This document shows, in pieces, positions 18,336 through 27,617 of a DNA stretch of 64,000 bases; position 1 is the stretch's first letter, and each line of letters opens with the position of its first letter. Where the stretch lies: contig NZ_LVHF01000033.1 in the NCBI RefSeq assembly GCF_001650345.1, positions 620,001-684,000 of the forward strand, given 5' to 3'. This DNA comes from Photobacterium jeanii (GTDB lineage: Bacteria > Pseudomonadota > Gammaproteobacteria > Enterobacterales > Vibrionaceae). The translations under genes were made by a program, and so were the position numbers. The notes under the pieces were generated by a model. The model was not told the DNA's origin. It made no database searches and saw only the letters and a program-made list of their open reading frames with translations.

Positions 18336-18512
18336 ACATGCCGTTTGTCTTATCAAGCAAAGTGTAAATTCCTTTTATCATTAATAAAGTTATCAGCTAA
18401 TTTGGGAAGCCCCAAAAATGAAACAAGTAAAATAGGGCTGCTATCACAGTTTGTAAAACCAGCGAAGTAGGTTCATGCTCTATCCAGAATGAGTATAAAG
18501 AGGAGTTAGCGT

Positions 18513-19448
18513 GTGGCTGGAGTGAGTTTACTTGCCTTGCTAGATGATATTGCCACTGTGCTCGATGACGTTGCTGTAATGACAAAAGTGGCAGCACGAA
18601 AAACAGCAGGGGTACTAGGGGATGATTTAGCGCTTAACGCTCAGCAAGTGTCAGGGGTAAGAGCCGAACGGGAGATCCCCGTAGTGCTTGCCGTCGCAAA
18701 AGGCTCATTGCGGAATAAGTGCATCTTAGTGCCTGCAGCGTTATTGATCAGTGCAGTAGCACCGTGGTTAATTACGCCAATGTTGTTGGTGGGTGGCTTG
18801 TTTCTGTGCTTTGAAGGGGCAGAAAAAATTTTAGAGAAATATGTTCATCACGGGGGAGCGGAGAACACTTCAGTAAATGAAGATGAGGATTCACCCTCTC
18901 CATTAAATGATGAAGCAATGAGCCCTGAAGAACTACAAGCGTTAGAGCAAAAGAAAATTGCGGGTGCTATTCGTACTGACTTTATCTTATCGGCAGAGAT
19001 CATTGTGATTGCGCTAGGCACAGTACAAACACAAGCATTTGTAACGCAGCTTGTGGTGGTGAGTTTAATCGCCTTGGTGATGACCATTGGTGTTTATGGC
19101 TTAGTTGCCGGCATTGTAAAACTTGATGATGCGGGCTTTTATTTTGTCGCGCATAGCGAGCAAGGGCAGTGGAAGCACAAATTTGGTCATGGGTTGGTGC
19201 AAGCGGCGCCTTATTTAATGAAAGCGTTAGCAGTAATCGGCACGATTGCGATGTTCTTAGTTGGTGGTGGGATAGTGGTGCACAGTATTCCTGCTATTCA
19301 TCATTTTGTGGACGCGATAAACTCCAGTGTTGCAACGATTCCTATGGTGGGCTTTTTGTTACCAGCCGTAATAAATGGTGTGATTGGTATCGTCGCTGGT
19401 TTGTTAGTTTTATTAGCGGTTGAAGCTTATAAAAAAGTGAAGCAATAG
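18513..19448 (+). CDS. yedI: DUF808 inner-membrane protein (YedI-like)
   Basis: The 311-residue protein begins AGVSLLALLDDIATVLDDVA and contains KTAGVLGDDLALNAQQVSG and FEGAEK, the signatures of the DUF808/YedI family. Four or more membrane segments lie in the middle and C-terminal half, and the acidic linker at about residues 115-145 is variable. Function is unknown. The GTG start is set by AGAGGAG 7-12 bp upstream. Confidence 0.88.
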   Translation: MAGVSLLALLDDIATVLDDVAVMTKVAARKTAGVLGDDLALNAQQVSGVRAEREIPVVLAVAKGSLRNKCILVPAALLISAVAPWLITPMLLVGGLFLCFEGAEKILEKYVHHGGAENTSVNEDEDSPSPLNDEAMSPEELQALEQKKIAGAIRTDFILSAEIIVIALGTVQTQAFVTQLVVVSLIALVMTIGVYGLVAGIVKLDDAGFYFVAHSEQGQWKHKFGHGLVQAAPYLMKALAVIGTIAMFLVGGGIVVHSIPAIHHFVDAINSSVATIPMVGFLLPAVINGVIGIVAGLLVLLAVEAYKKVKQ

Positions 19449-19455
19449 ATACGAA

Positions 19456-19481
19456 AAAGCCGCTGTAAAAACAGCGGCTTT
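19456..19481. terminator. bidirectional terminator
   Basis: AAAGCCGCTGT / ACAGCGGCTTT form an 11-bp perfect stem with a 4-nt loop, between convergent yedI and the YebC-type gene. The minus-strand side has the longer T-run. Confidence 0.85.
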
Positions 19482-19513
19482 GAATAAACGAGCTAAAAAT
19501 AACTAACTAGATA

Positions 19514-20236
19514 TTAGTCTGCCATTTCTGCGTTGTGGTAAACGTTCTGTACGTCATCACAGTCGTTCAGTGCATCTAGGAATTTCTCGAAAGATGCAAT
19601 GTCGTCGCCAGAAATTTCAACGTTGTTCTGAGGAACAAATGAGATTTCTTCAACGTCAATGTTTACGTCAGGCATAGTTGCCGTTAGCGCGTTCTTCACT
19701 TTGAAGAATTCAGTGTGAGGAGCGTAAACAGTGATCACGCCGTCTTCACATTCGATGTCGCTAACATCAACATCTTCCATCATTAGGTTTTCTAGTACAG
19801 CTTCTTCGTCTTCACCAGCGAATTGGAATACAGCTAGGTGATCAAAGCCGTGTGCTACCGCACCAGGAGCACCGATCTTCGCATTGTTCTTAACGAAACA
19901 TTGGCGAACATCCATGTAAGTACGGTTGTTGTTGTCTGTTAGACAGTCAACGATTACAGAGCAACCACCAGGACCGAAACCTTCGTAGCGTGCAGTTGCG
20001 AAGTCTTCACCGCCGCCACCTTTCGCCTTATCGATAGCTTTTTCGATAACGTGGCTAGGAACCTGATCTTTTTTCGCTTTTTCGATTAAGCGTTTTAGTG
20101 AAAGGTTGCTATCAGGGTCGACACCGCCATTTTTCGCACAAACGTAGATCTCTTTACCGTATTTTGAGTAAACCTTGATCTTCGCGCCTTGCGTTTTTGC
20201 CATTGACAGTTTGCGTACTTCGAACTTTCTTCCCAT
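19514..20236 (-). CDS. YebC/PmpR-family protein, YeeN type
   Basis: The 240-residue protein has the YebC fold: MGRKFEVRK start, [22 protein letters not shown] and RYEGFGPGG. The opening and the C-terminus (DDVQNVYHN) resemble the YeeN paralogue more than canonical YebC (which starts MAGHSKW). Members have been described as transcription regulators and, more recently, as translation factors acting at stalling proline motifs. It is cytosolic and monocistronic. Confidence 0.9.
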   Translation of the reverse strand: MGRKFEVRKLSMAKTQGAKIKVYSKYGKEIYVCAKNGGVDPDSNLSLKRLIEKAKKDQVPSHVIEKAIDKAKGGGGEDFATARYEGFGPGGCSVIVDCLTDNNNRTYMDVRQCFVKNNAKIGAPGAVAHGFDHLAVFQFAGEDEEAVLENLMMEDVDVSDIECEDGVITVYAPHTEFFKVKNALTATMPDVNIDVEEISFVPQNNVEISGDDIASFEKFLDALNDCDDVQNVYHNAEMAD

Positions 20237-20611
20237 GGGGAATCACTCTCTATCTGTGTTTATTACATAGTTTGAGCGATTTTATCAGCTACTAGGTGAA
20301 AAAGGCTAGGGGCTGATTCGCTTTCAGCATGAATTTTGCGGCACTTTATTGACATTGAGCAACTCAGTACGGTTTTGGCGTGATCTAGGTAACTATTTCT
20401 GCTCAATCTATTATCAATTGAGTTACTCGCTTAAGATAACTAGCACCTTCAATGTTCGTAATAGGCTGAAAATTAAGCGCTAAAATAACTGTCTTTTGTG
20501 GTTTGAGGTGTTTAATAAACAAAACTGGTGCATGCTGCACAAAATGATAGCAGTTGAATTAAGGTGGGGTTTACAGCCTCACTTAATCCCTATAATATTC
20601 ATCGCACTTAC
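20237..20611. other. non-coding gap with tRNA promoter
   Basis: No coding frame is credible. At the right end TATAAT (20591-20596) with TTTACA (20570-20575) 15 bp upstream is a likely promoter for the two tRNAs, placed about 16 bp ahead of the first tRNA. Confidence 0.5.
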
Positions 20612-20702
20612 GGAGAGATGGCTGAGTGGTTGAAAGCACCGGTCTTGAAAACCGGCATACGTTTGTAGCGTATCTAGGGTTCAAATCCCTATCTCTCCGC
20701 CA
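20612..20702 (+). tRNA. tRNA-Ser (UGA anticodon)
   Basis: The sequence folds as a 91-nt class II tRNA. The acceptor GGAGAGA pairs with TCTCTCC, then G and an encoded CCA. The anticodon arm CGGT-CTTGAAA-ACCG carries TGA, the long variable arm is present, and the T-loop is GGTTCAAATCC. Confidence 0.97.
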
Positions 20703-20746
20703 TATTCTAAAAGTTTGATTTATAGCATCGAGCTTTACAAAGAATT

Positions 20747-20823
20747 GGAGCGGTAGTTCAGTTGGTTAGAATACCGGCCTGTCACGCCGGGGGTCGCGGG
20801 TTCGAGTCCCGTCCGCTCCGCCA
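20747..20823 (+). tRNA. tRNA-Asp (GUC anticodon)
   Basis: The 77-nt tRNA has acceptor GGAGCGG pairing with CCGCTCC, discriminator G and encoded CCA. The anticodon arm CCGGC-CTGTCAC-GCCGG contains GTC, and GGTTCGAGTCC forms the T-loop. It lies 44 bp after tRNA-Ser, probably in the same transcript. Confidence 0.97.
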
Positions 20824-20833
20824 CTACAACGAG

Positions 20834-20861
20834 GCCTCGTCAGAAATGACGGGGCTTTTTT
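20834..20861 (+). terminator. terminator of the tRNA-Ser/tRNA-Asp operon
   Basis: GCCTCGTCA / TGACGGGGC (one wobble) with a GAAA loop is followed by six T residues, 11 bp after the tRNA-Asp CCA. Confidence 0.85.
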
Positions 20862-20877
20862 GTGTCTGAATTTTACC

Positions 20878-21006
20878 TACCCCCTCTAACTCCCCCTTGA
20901 AAAGGGGGAGGACAGTACAACGGCAGCTCTAGATTTTTGAATAATGAACTATCAGTGCCAAAGATGGTTCCCTCCCTTTATTAAGGGGAGGGCTAGGGTG
21001 GGGTAA
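20878..21006. repeat. paired-hairpin palindromic repeat (REPIN/BIME-like)
   Basis: Two GC-rich hairpins face each other: CTCCCCCTTGAAAAGGGGGA near 20890-20910 and CCCTCCC..GGGAGGG at 20970-20992. Their outer flanks (TACCCCCTCTAACTC at the left, GGGCTAGGGTGGGGTA at the right) are imperfect inverted copies of each other. This head-to-head layout is that of mobile REP-derived doublets. Only one copy is visible in the window. Confidence 0.6.
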
Positions 21007-21158
21007 CATCTCATTATTCCTAACAAGCTTATTAATTATGCTCAATTAACCCTATTTTTTGTGGGGGTGATCAACTTATTATTCACTCAATTACTTATCA
21101 TACAAATGTGGGAAAGCGTCTTATGACGATGTGGTATGGATAAGGTAAGTGGTTGTCT

Positions 21159-23522
21159 ATGGATAGAATTCGGCTGTTAATTCATGTAACTGGCATAGTG
21201 CAAGGGGTCGGATTTCGTCCTTTTATCTACAAGTTGGCGAAGCAGCACGGTATTGTTGGTTATGTGCTCAATAATGGCGAAGGAGTCAGCATTGAAGCCG
21301 AAGGAGAGAATAAAGCTGTCACAACATTCTATGATGCAATCACAACACTCGCGCCGCCACTCAGTCGTATCGACAGCATAACCGCCACCTCAATCGCTGT
21401 TAAAAATGACCGTCATTTTGATATCACAGAAAGTGATGCTAGCCAAAGCGCCACCGCATGTGTATCACCCGATCAAGGGGTGTGTGAGGCATGTTTAGCT
21501 GATATTAAAGATCCCACCAATCGCCACTACCGCTATCCATTTACCAATTGCACCCACTGCGGTCCACGGTACACGCTGATAAAGCAATTACCTTACGACA
21601 GAAAACAAACCTCGATGGCAAAATTTGCCATGTGCCCAAGCTGTGCTGCGGCTTATGCCGATCCTGAAGATCGTCGCTATCATGCACAGCCTGTGAGTTG
21701 CCCTGATTGTGGACCTTGGGTGAGTTATTACCATGGTGATCAGCGACTTGAGTGTGAACAGTATGCTGCGATTGAAGCAACAGCACAGGCGTTAGCGCAA
21801 GGTAAAATCATTGCAGTAAAAGGCATTGGTGGTTTCCACCTGATGTGTAATGCCACGGATGAAACCGTAGTTGCTAAGCTAAGGCAGCGCAAGCGACGGC
21901 AACGTAAACCTTTAGCTGTAATGATGAAAGACAGTAAGCAGGCAAAACAGTTTGTGGAAGGGAGTGAGCAAGAGTGGCAGTTAGTTGAATCGCAGCAACG
22001 ACCAATTACCTTGTTCCGTAAAAAAGAATCAAGCACTAGTACAACTTGCCAACAGCGTATTGCGTCTAATGTCGCACCGAATATTCCGTACTTAGGCGTC
22101 ATGTTGCCTTACACACCGCTACATTATCTTCTATTTGAGCTGATCGATTTCCCACTTATTGCTACCAGCGCCAATATTTCAGGTTTTCCTATTCTTTCTT
22201 CTCGAGAACAGATTTTCACCCAGCTTAGTGATGTGATTGATGGTGTACTCGATCATAACCGTGAGATTGTTCATTGCTGCGATGACAGCTTAGTGCAAGT
22301 TGCTGGTGGGCGCCGACAAACCCTACGTCTTGCCCGTGGTTATGCGCCATATACGTTTTCATTACCGCAAAAACTGTCGCAGCCAATCTTAGCCGTTGGT
22401 GCGCAGCAAAAAGTGACTTTTAGCCTTGGCTTTGCTGATCAAGGCATTGTTAGCCCACACATTGGTGATATGGAAGGGTTAGATATGCAGCAGCACTATC
22501 AGCAGATGCTCGATGGTTTTCAGCATATTTATCAAGCTTATCCGTCGACTTTAGTGTGCGATAAGCATCCAAGCTACATGACCACTCAATGGGCGCAAAA
22601 CTATAGTGAGCAGCATCAAGCGCAATTACTCCAGTTACAGCATCATCACGCACACATTGTGGCGGTAATGGCTGAGCATCAAACGACAGAGACAGTGTTA
22701 GGTTTTGCGTTTGATGGCACTGGCTTTGGCGATGACCATCAAGTGTGGGGTGGGGAAGTGTTGGTGGCTGATCATCAGCAGGCTGAACGAGTATGGCATT
22801 TGCGTCCATTTCGGTTAATTGGTGGCGAAAAAGCAATTAAAGAACCCTACCGTATCTTGTTGGGGTTATTGCTTGAGTATTACAGCTTTGAGCAAATCCT
22901 AGCGTTTCAACTGGCGGCATTTCGCAATGTACCACCAAGCGTGCTCGCTAATTTGCATCGTCTATGGCAAGCGGGGCAGAACTCGCCTTATACCACCTCA
23001 TTTGGGCGACTAGTCGATGCCTTTACCTGTTTGTTAGGGCTGGTTGAAAAGGTGGATTACGAAGGTGAATGTGGAATGCGCCTAGAGGCACTAGCGTTAG
23101 ACGCTAAGCCGTATAGCAAGCACTTACATTCTGGCGATAACCTTGGTTTCTCTCTTGAAAACCAAGGTGTGATAGACCCACATCCCTTGTTATCAAATGC
23201 GATTGATGTACTTGTCACCATGGGCGCAAACGGGACGGAAACTGCTCATCAATCGCCATCAAATCAAAGTATTAAAGCCGATCTTGCCAATCAATTCTTC
23301 GACGCCACCGTTGCAATGATGGCGCATATTTCATCCCTATACCCTGAGTATCCCGTGGTGGTTTCTGGTGGGGTATTCCAAAACCGAGTCTTAATGGATC
23401 GGCTCGATCAGAATTTTAAACAGCAATGTCGTCGTTTATTAACTAGCGAATATATCCCTCTTAATGATGGAGGGATCGCGATGGGACAGCTTTGGTATGG
23501 CATTCATGCCCAAAAGCATTGA
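21159..23522 (+). CDS. hypF: carbamoyltransferase HypF, NiFe-hydrogenase maturation
   Basis: HypF makes the thiocarboxamide precursor of the cyanide ligands from carbamoyl phosphate. The domains are in order: acylphosphatase (about 1-90, GIVQGVGFRPF), two zinc-finger Cys pairs (CEACLADI, NCTHCGP, CPSCAAAY, SCPDCGP; about 105-190), a YrdC-like domain (about 200-380) and a Kae1-like domain with the metal-binding HHHAH and the VSGGVFQN motif near the end. Length 787 aa is usual. ATG 21159 is taken over TTG 21153 in the same frame. It heads hypFCDE. Confidence 0.96.
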   Translation: MDRIRLLIHVTGIVQGVGFRPFIYKLAKQHGIVGYVLNNGEGVSIEAEGENKAVTTFYDAITTLAPPLSRIDSITATSIAVKNDRHFDITESDASQSATACVSPDQGVCEACLADIKDPTNRHYRYPFTNCTHCGPRYTLIKQLPYDRKQTSMAKFAMCPSCAAAYADPEDRRYHAQPVSCPDCGPWVSYYHGDQRLECEQYAAIEATAQALAQGKIIAVKGIGGFHLMCNATDETVVAKLRQRKRRQRKPLAVMMKDSKQAKQFVEGSEQEWQLVESQQRPITLFRKKESSTSTTCQQRIASNVAPNIPYLGVMLPYTPLHYLLFELIDFPLIATSANISGFPILSSREQIFTQLSDVIDGVLDHNREIVHCCDDSLVQVAGGRRQTLRLARGYAPYTFSLPQKLSQPILAVGAQQKVTFSLGFADQGIVSPHIGDMEGLDMQQHYQQMLDGFQHIYQAYPSTLVCDKHPSYMTTQWAQNYSEQHQAQLLQLQHHHAHIVAVMAEHQTTETVLGFAFDGTGFGDDHQVWGGEVLVADHQQAERVWHLRPFRLIGGEKAIKEPYRILLGLLLEYYSFEQILAFQLAAFRNVPPSVLANLHRLWQAGQNSPYTTSFGRLVDAFTCLLGLVEKVDYEGECGMRLEALALDAKPYSKHLHSGDNLGFSLENQGVIDPHPLLSNAIDVLVTMGANGTETAHQSPSNQSIKADLANQFFDATVAMMAHISSLYPEYPVVVSGGVFQNRVLMDRLDQNFKQQCRRLLTSEYIPLNDGGIAMGQLWYGIHAQKH

Positions 23523-23604
23523 TTCATCCTCGCGGTCATAGGTAATAAACGGATAGATAAAGATAAAAAATTAGAAGCGCATTAGCGCGAACAGAGAGAT
23601 AACT

Positions 23605-23862
23605 ATGTGTTTGTGTATTCCATCACAGGTCGTTGAAATACATCCCGAAGACAGCACAGTGACTGTTGATACTTTAGGGGTGAAGCGACGCGTGAGCGTT
23701 CATTTGATTTTAGAGCCTTTAGCTTTAGGTGATTACTTGCTTATTCACGTGGGTTTTGCGATCAGCAAAATCGATCAAGATGAAGCCCTAAAAAGCTTGG
23801 AAGAGTACCGCCGTTTGTTGGCGGAAGTGGGCGAAGAAGGGGCAAGAGAGCTTTTCATATGA
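23605..23862 (+). CDS. hypC: HypC hydrogenase maturation chaperone
   Basis: The small 85-residue protein begins MCLCIPSQV; the essential Cys2 is present. HypC carries the iron during Fe(CN)2CO assembly with HypD and delivers it to the large-subunit precursor. The gene overlaps hypD by 4 bp, which suggests translational coupling. A ribosome-binding site (AGAGAGATAAC) precedes it. Confidence 0.96.
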   Translation: MCLCIPSQVVEIHPEDSTVTVDTLGVKRRVSVHLILEPLALGDYLLIHVGFAISKIDQDEALKSLEEYRRLLAEVGEEGARELFI

Positions 23863-25046
23863 TTGAGTTAAAAGATCTTTCCCAAGGGTTTCGTAATCCT
23901 GAATTAATGCACTCCCTTTCGCAGCGAATACATCAGCTTGCCAAACAGCTTTTTACTACCAAACCCAATGAACGTATTCGTATTATGGAAGTGTGTGGTG
24001 GTCATACTCACACCATCATGAAATATGGTTTGAATCAGTTATTGCCCGTAAATATTGAGTTTATCCATGGGCCGGGTTGCCCGGTTTGTATCATGCCGAA
24101 AGAGCGCATTGATCACGCGATTGAACTGGCCATGCTCCCCGAGGTTATCTTAGTGACTTTAGGTGACATGATCCGCGTTCCCGGCTCTAAAGGCACCTTG
24201 GCACAGTGTCGTGCTAAAGGTGGGGATGTTCGCCCTGTTTATGATCCGCTTGACGCGTTGGAGATAGCAAAACAAAACCCAGAGCGAAAAGTCATTTTCT
24301 TTGCGATAGGTTTTGAAACCACAACCCCGATGACGGCGGTGCTGGTGGAGTTAGCAGAAGCGCAGGGTGTCGATAATCTGTATTTCCATGTCAATCATGT
24401 GTTGGTACCGCCAGCGATTGATGCGGTAATGGCTGATGGTCAAGCTAAGGTGAACGCTTTTATTGGTCCTTCTCATGTAAGCGCTATCACGGGGTCTGAT
24501 ATCTATCAGCCTGTGGTTGATAAATACCAAACGCCAGTGGTGGTAAGCGGTTTTGAACCGGTTGATGTGATGCAATCCATCTTGATGATTGTGGAGCAAA
24601 AACTAAAAGGCGAAGCCAAGTTAGAAGTGCAATACACCCGTGTAGTTACTGCTAAAGGCAATCAGGCAGCGCAGCAGAAAGTCGGTCAAGTTTTCACATT
24701 AAGACCGCATTTTCGTTGGCGCGGCTTAGGCGATATTCCACTTTCATCTCTGGTGCTGTCTGAGCAGTATCGTCATCGTGATGCAGAATACGTGTTTGCG
24801 AATGCGTTATCGCACCACGAAATAGAAGATCATAAAGCCTGTCAGTGCGCAGATATTCTTCGAGGTCTAGCTAAACCTAATCAATGCCGCGTTTTTGGAC
24901 GAGGCTGCACCCCAACCAAACCTATGGGTAGTTGCATGGTGAGCTCCGAAGGGGCTTGTAACGCCTATTACCGCTATGCCGGATTGAATCAAATAGATAA
25001 AACGCCTTCCCCAATACTCGCATCAGATAAGGAGATCACAGTATGA
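23859..25046 (+). CDS. hypD: HypD iron-sulfur scaffold for Fe(CN)2CO assembly
   Basis: The 395-residue protein has the family motifs EVCGGHTHTIMKYG (about residues 43-56), HGPGCPVC and, near the C-terminus, the [4Fe-4S] cysteines CQCADILRG..CRVFGRGCTP. It forms the core complex with HypC on which the ligands are assembled. It overlaps hypC and hypE by 4 bp each. Confidence 0.96.
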   Translation: MIELKDLSQGFRNPELMHSLSQRIHQLAKQLFTTKPNERIRIMEVCGGHTHTIMKYGLNQLLPVNIEFIHGPGCPVCIMPKERIDHAIELAMLPEVILVTLGDMIRVPGSKGTLAQCRAKGGDVRPVYDPLDALEIAKQNPERKVIFFAIGFETTTPMTAVLVELAEAQGVDNLYFHVNHVLVPPAIDAVMADGQAKVNAFIGPSHVSAITGSDIYQPVVDKYQTPVVVSGFEPVDVMQSILMIVEQKLKGEAKLEVQYTRVVTAKGNQAAQQKVGQVFTLRPHFRWRGLGDIPLSSLVLSEQYRHRDAEYVFANALSHHEIEDHKACQCADILRGLAKPNQCRVFGRGCTPTKPMGSCMVSSEGACNAYYRYAGLNQIDKTPSPILASDKEITV

Positions 25047-26077
25047 AGACAGTGCAATTGAGTCATGGGGGCGGTGGTCAGGAAATGAATCATCTGATCA
25101 AATCCCTGTTCTTCAAATACTTTGAAAACGACATCCTGCTTAGAGCAGAAGATGCCGCCGTACTGGAATTGAATGGCCCTGTAGCGTTTACCTCTGACAG
25201 CTTTACCGTGTCTCCATTGTTTTTTGCTGGGGGTAACATTGGCAAACTGGCTATTGCCGGAACAGTAAATGATCTCGCGATGGTCGGTGCAAAACCAGAG
25301 TACTTGAGTTGCAGTTTTATCATTGAAGAAGGCTTTGCCTTTGATGCGCTTGAAACCATAGTGAAAAGCATGAAAGCAGAGCTGGAAAAATCCGGTGCCA
25401 AGATAGTGTGCGGAGATACCAAAGTGGTGCCACGTGGAGCGGCTGATGGTTTGTTTATCAATACCACAGGTGTGGGAAGCGTCATGCATCCGAATATTTC
25501 TGTGAATCAGTTGCAAGCAGGTGATGCGATTTTGGTGTCGCGTGATATTGGGTGTCACGGCAGTTGTATTTTAATGGCGCGTGACGAACTAAGGCTTGAA
25601 TCTGAATTAGAGAGTGACTGCGCTACATTGTGGCCAGTGGTAGAGCAACTGATAGCTTCAGGTGTTCAATTACATGCGATGCGTGATGCGACTCGTGGTG
25701 GATTATCAGCGGTATTAAATGAGTGGTGTGAAGCATCGCAAGTCCAAATTGATATTGAAGAGCAACGTATTCCCGTTGCCGATGCAGTGCAGGGTTTGTG
25801 TGAACTATATGGCTTTGAACCTTATGATTTAGCCAATGAAGGCACCATGATCCTTGCCGTACCAGCCAAAGATGCAGAAGCTGCCTTAGCCGTTCTCAAA
25901 GGCTTTTCTCCAAATGCGTGTCAGATTGGTGAAGTCTCGGTAGCCAATAGCACTGACATGCAAACGGCTGATACTAAGCCAACAACCAGCACCAACAAAG
26001 TCATTATTCATAACCCGTGGGGAGGGCGTCACTACCTCGAACTACCACAAGGTGAGCTGTTGCCGCGTATTTGCTAG
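25043..26077 (+). CDS. hypE: HypE, carbamoyl dehydratase of NiFe maturation
   Basis: The 344-residue PurM-like ATP-binding protein starts with VQLSHGGGGQEM and ends PRIC. HypF carbamoylates the C-terminal Cys, and HypE dehydrates it to thiocyanate, the cyanide donor. It is the last gene of hypFCDE and is followed by a terminator. Confidence 0.96.
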   Translation: MKTVQLSHGGGGQEMNHLIKSLFFKYFENDILLRAEDAAVLELNGPVAFTSDSFTVSPLFFAGGNIGKLAIAGTVNDLAMVGAKPEYLSCSFIIEEGFAFDALETIVKSMKAELEKSGAKIVCGDTKVVPRGAADGLFINTTGVGSVMHPNISVNQLQAGDAILVSRDIGCHGSCILMARDELRLESELESDCATLWPVVEQLIASGVQLHAMRDATRGGLSAVLNEWCEASQVQIDIEEQRIPVADAVQGLCELYGFEPYDLANEGTMILAVPAKDAEAALAVLKGFSPNACQIGEVSVANSTDMQTADTKPTTSTNKVIIHNPWGGRHYLELPQGELLPRIC

Positions 26078-26125
26078 CGGGGTGAGGTTAGTAGCCGGAG
26101 AGTTATTAAGTTCTTTATGTCTTGT

Positions 26126-26159
26126 GATGAGTCAGGGCGATCTGCTCTGACTCATCTTT
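26126..26159 (+). terminator. terminator after hypFCDE
   Basis: GATGAGTCAG / CTGACTCATC is a perfect 10-bp stem with an 11-nt loop followed by TTT. It lies between hypE and the convergent reverse transcriptase gene. Confidence 0.7.
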
Positions 26160-26284
26160 GCCCAAAAGCAAGTTAGCTACAGCTTAAGCCTCATGTATCT
26201 GAATCTTCATTTGGCCTATTTTTCCTAATGCCTGTCTGGTATCTATAGGGTTGAGGGAACATCTCTCCTTGTATTACACTCAAT

Positions 26285-27616
26285 CTAGTAACCAAAATCT
26301 TTCACATCAACTTCTAACTCTTTGACTTGTGAACCTATTTTTTTATTGAAGTGGTAACTAATTTCTTCATCAGTCATATTGGTCAAATCAAAGCTAAAAT
26401 ATTGAACTAAAGCCTCTTTCATTTTAGGAATGTCATATTGGTCGAAGTTTGGCACATAAGTGGTGTTATATTTGTTATGGCTAATTTCTTTGAAGGTACG
26501 AACAAACTTTTTAGGTTTGATTTCTACTCCAAAACGCTTACATAGGCGCAGAACATAATGATCTAATCTGTGGAGTAGCTTTTCATCATTGATCTCAGCG
26601 AAGAAAAATTGCCAACCTTTACATTTCTTCTCAAATACACAGCCAGTAATTCGTAGGTTCAGCCGCCATTCTAAAATTTTTAAACTCTTGTTTTTAGAGT
26701 GCTTATAGCTTGTAAAAATCCCAGCAAGAGAAGCCTTTAACTTTTCAATCGACCCGTTTCTTGCAGAAATATGCTCATTGGTAAATTGATACCCAAGATA
26801 ATCAAAACCGTTAGCAAGAGAATCAATTTTAGACTTCTCTGGTGCTTTTGCAGGGCAGTGTATTTTTAAGCCAATATTGCGAAACTTCTTAATAATTATT
26901 TGTGCTAGATCGTGCGCTTGATCAGCAGAACATAGAATCAATACATCATCTACGTAGCGGTAGCATTTTACGTTAGGTAATTCAGATAAAAATTTGTCAA
27001 TGTTTTGGAGGTAGATCGCAGCAAGGATATTGGAAACGGCCAACCCTTGAGGTACGCCGACTTCAGTTGGCTTATCATCTTTTCTCGAAGATAGAACTGA
27101 AGGAGCAGTGACTGCCGAAAAGATCATATCTAGTATGTGATCTTGCCTAATGCGCTTTCTCAATTGAGAGCGAAGGGTTTTATGTCTGATCGAAGGGTAA
27201 AAATTCGAAACATCTAATTTAATATAGCTATCAAAATCACCAGACAAAGCGTGAGTCTTGACATCTTTAATGACATCTTGAGGAAGTGTGAACTTTACGG
27301 ATTCAGAAAATCGGTCTTGTAGAAAGTTACACATAGCACGTAATGCAATTCTATCTCTCACTGTAGGGATAGATATTTCACGAGGGGCTTTATTTCTCCC
27401 TTTAGTCAGCAACTTTAGCTTGTACTTGGAAAATGCATACGAACCTTCAATCATTTTACGAGAAATGATTTCGACTTGCGAGTCCAACTGTTTTCTAAAA
27501 GCATACTGATTCATATTGTCTATGCCAGTCGCACCAGAATATACAACATGATTGGAAAAGATTTCTTTAAGATTCTCTTGCCTAAACTCTTTATTAAATT
27601 GGTCTTGTACACGCAT
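26285..27616 (-). CDS. defence-type reverse transcriptase (DRT/UG-like)
   Basis: The 443-residue protein is a reverse transcriptase: KLDVSNFYPSIR (domain 3), GVPQGLAVSNILAA (domain 4), catalytic YVDDVLIL (domain 5) and NGFDYLGYQF (domains 6-7). No endonuclease, maturase X or integrase region is visible, and no group II intron surrounds it. It is immediately preceded by a SLATT membrane protein (ATG 27616 lies 1 bp after the SLATT stop codon). RT-SLATT pairs are a known bacterial defence arrangement, placed among the UG/Abi reverse transcriptases. The exact class cannot be fixed without a phylogeny. The upstream GTG 27625 would overlap the SLATT frame. Confidence 0.88.
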   Translation of the reverse strand: MRVQDQFNKEFRQENLKEIFSNHVVYSGATGIDNMNQYAFRKQLDSQVEIISRKMIEGSYAFSKYKLKLLTKGRNKAPREISIPTVRDRIALRAMCNFLQDRFSESVKFTLPQDVIKDVKTHALSGDFDSYIKLDVSNFYPSIRHKTLRSQLRKRIRQDHILDMIFSAVTAPSVLSSRKDDKPTEVGVPQGLAVSNILAAIYLQNIDKFLSELPNVKCYRYVDDVLILCSADQAHDLAQIIIKKFRNIGLKIHCPAKAPEKSKIDSLANGFDYLGYQFTNEHISARNGSIEKLKASLAGIFTSYKHSKNKSLKILEWRLNLRITGCVFEKKCKGWQFFFAEINDEKLLHRLDHYVLRLCKRFGVEIKPKKFVRTFKEISHNKYNTTYVPNFDQYDIPKMKEALVQYFSFDLTNMTDEEISYHFNKKIGSQVKELEVDVKDFGY

Positions 27617-27617
27617 T

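Noticed and set aside
20612..20823. Genomic-island attachment site in the tRNA genes
   Set aside because: No integrase and no duplicate of either tRNA 3' end was seen in the window, so integration here is only a possibility.
20878..21006. CRISPR array
   Set aside because: There are only two inverted hairpins, with no regularly spaced direct repeats and no cas genes.
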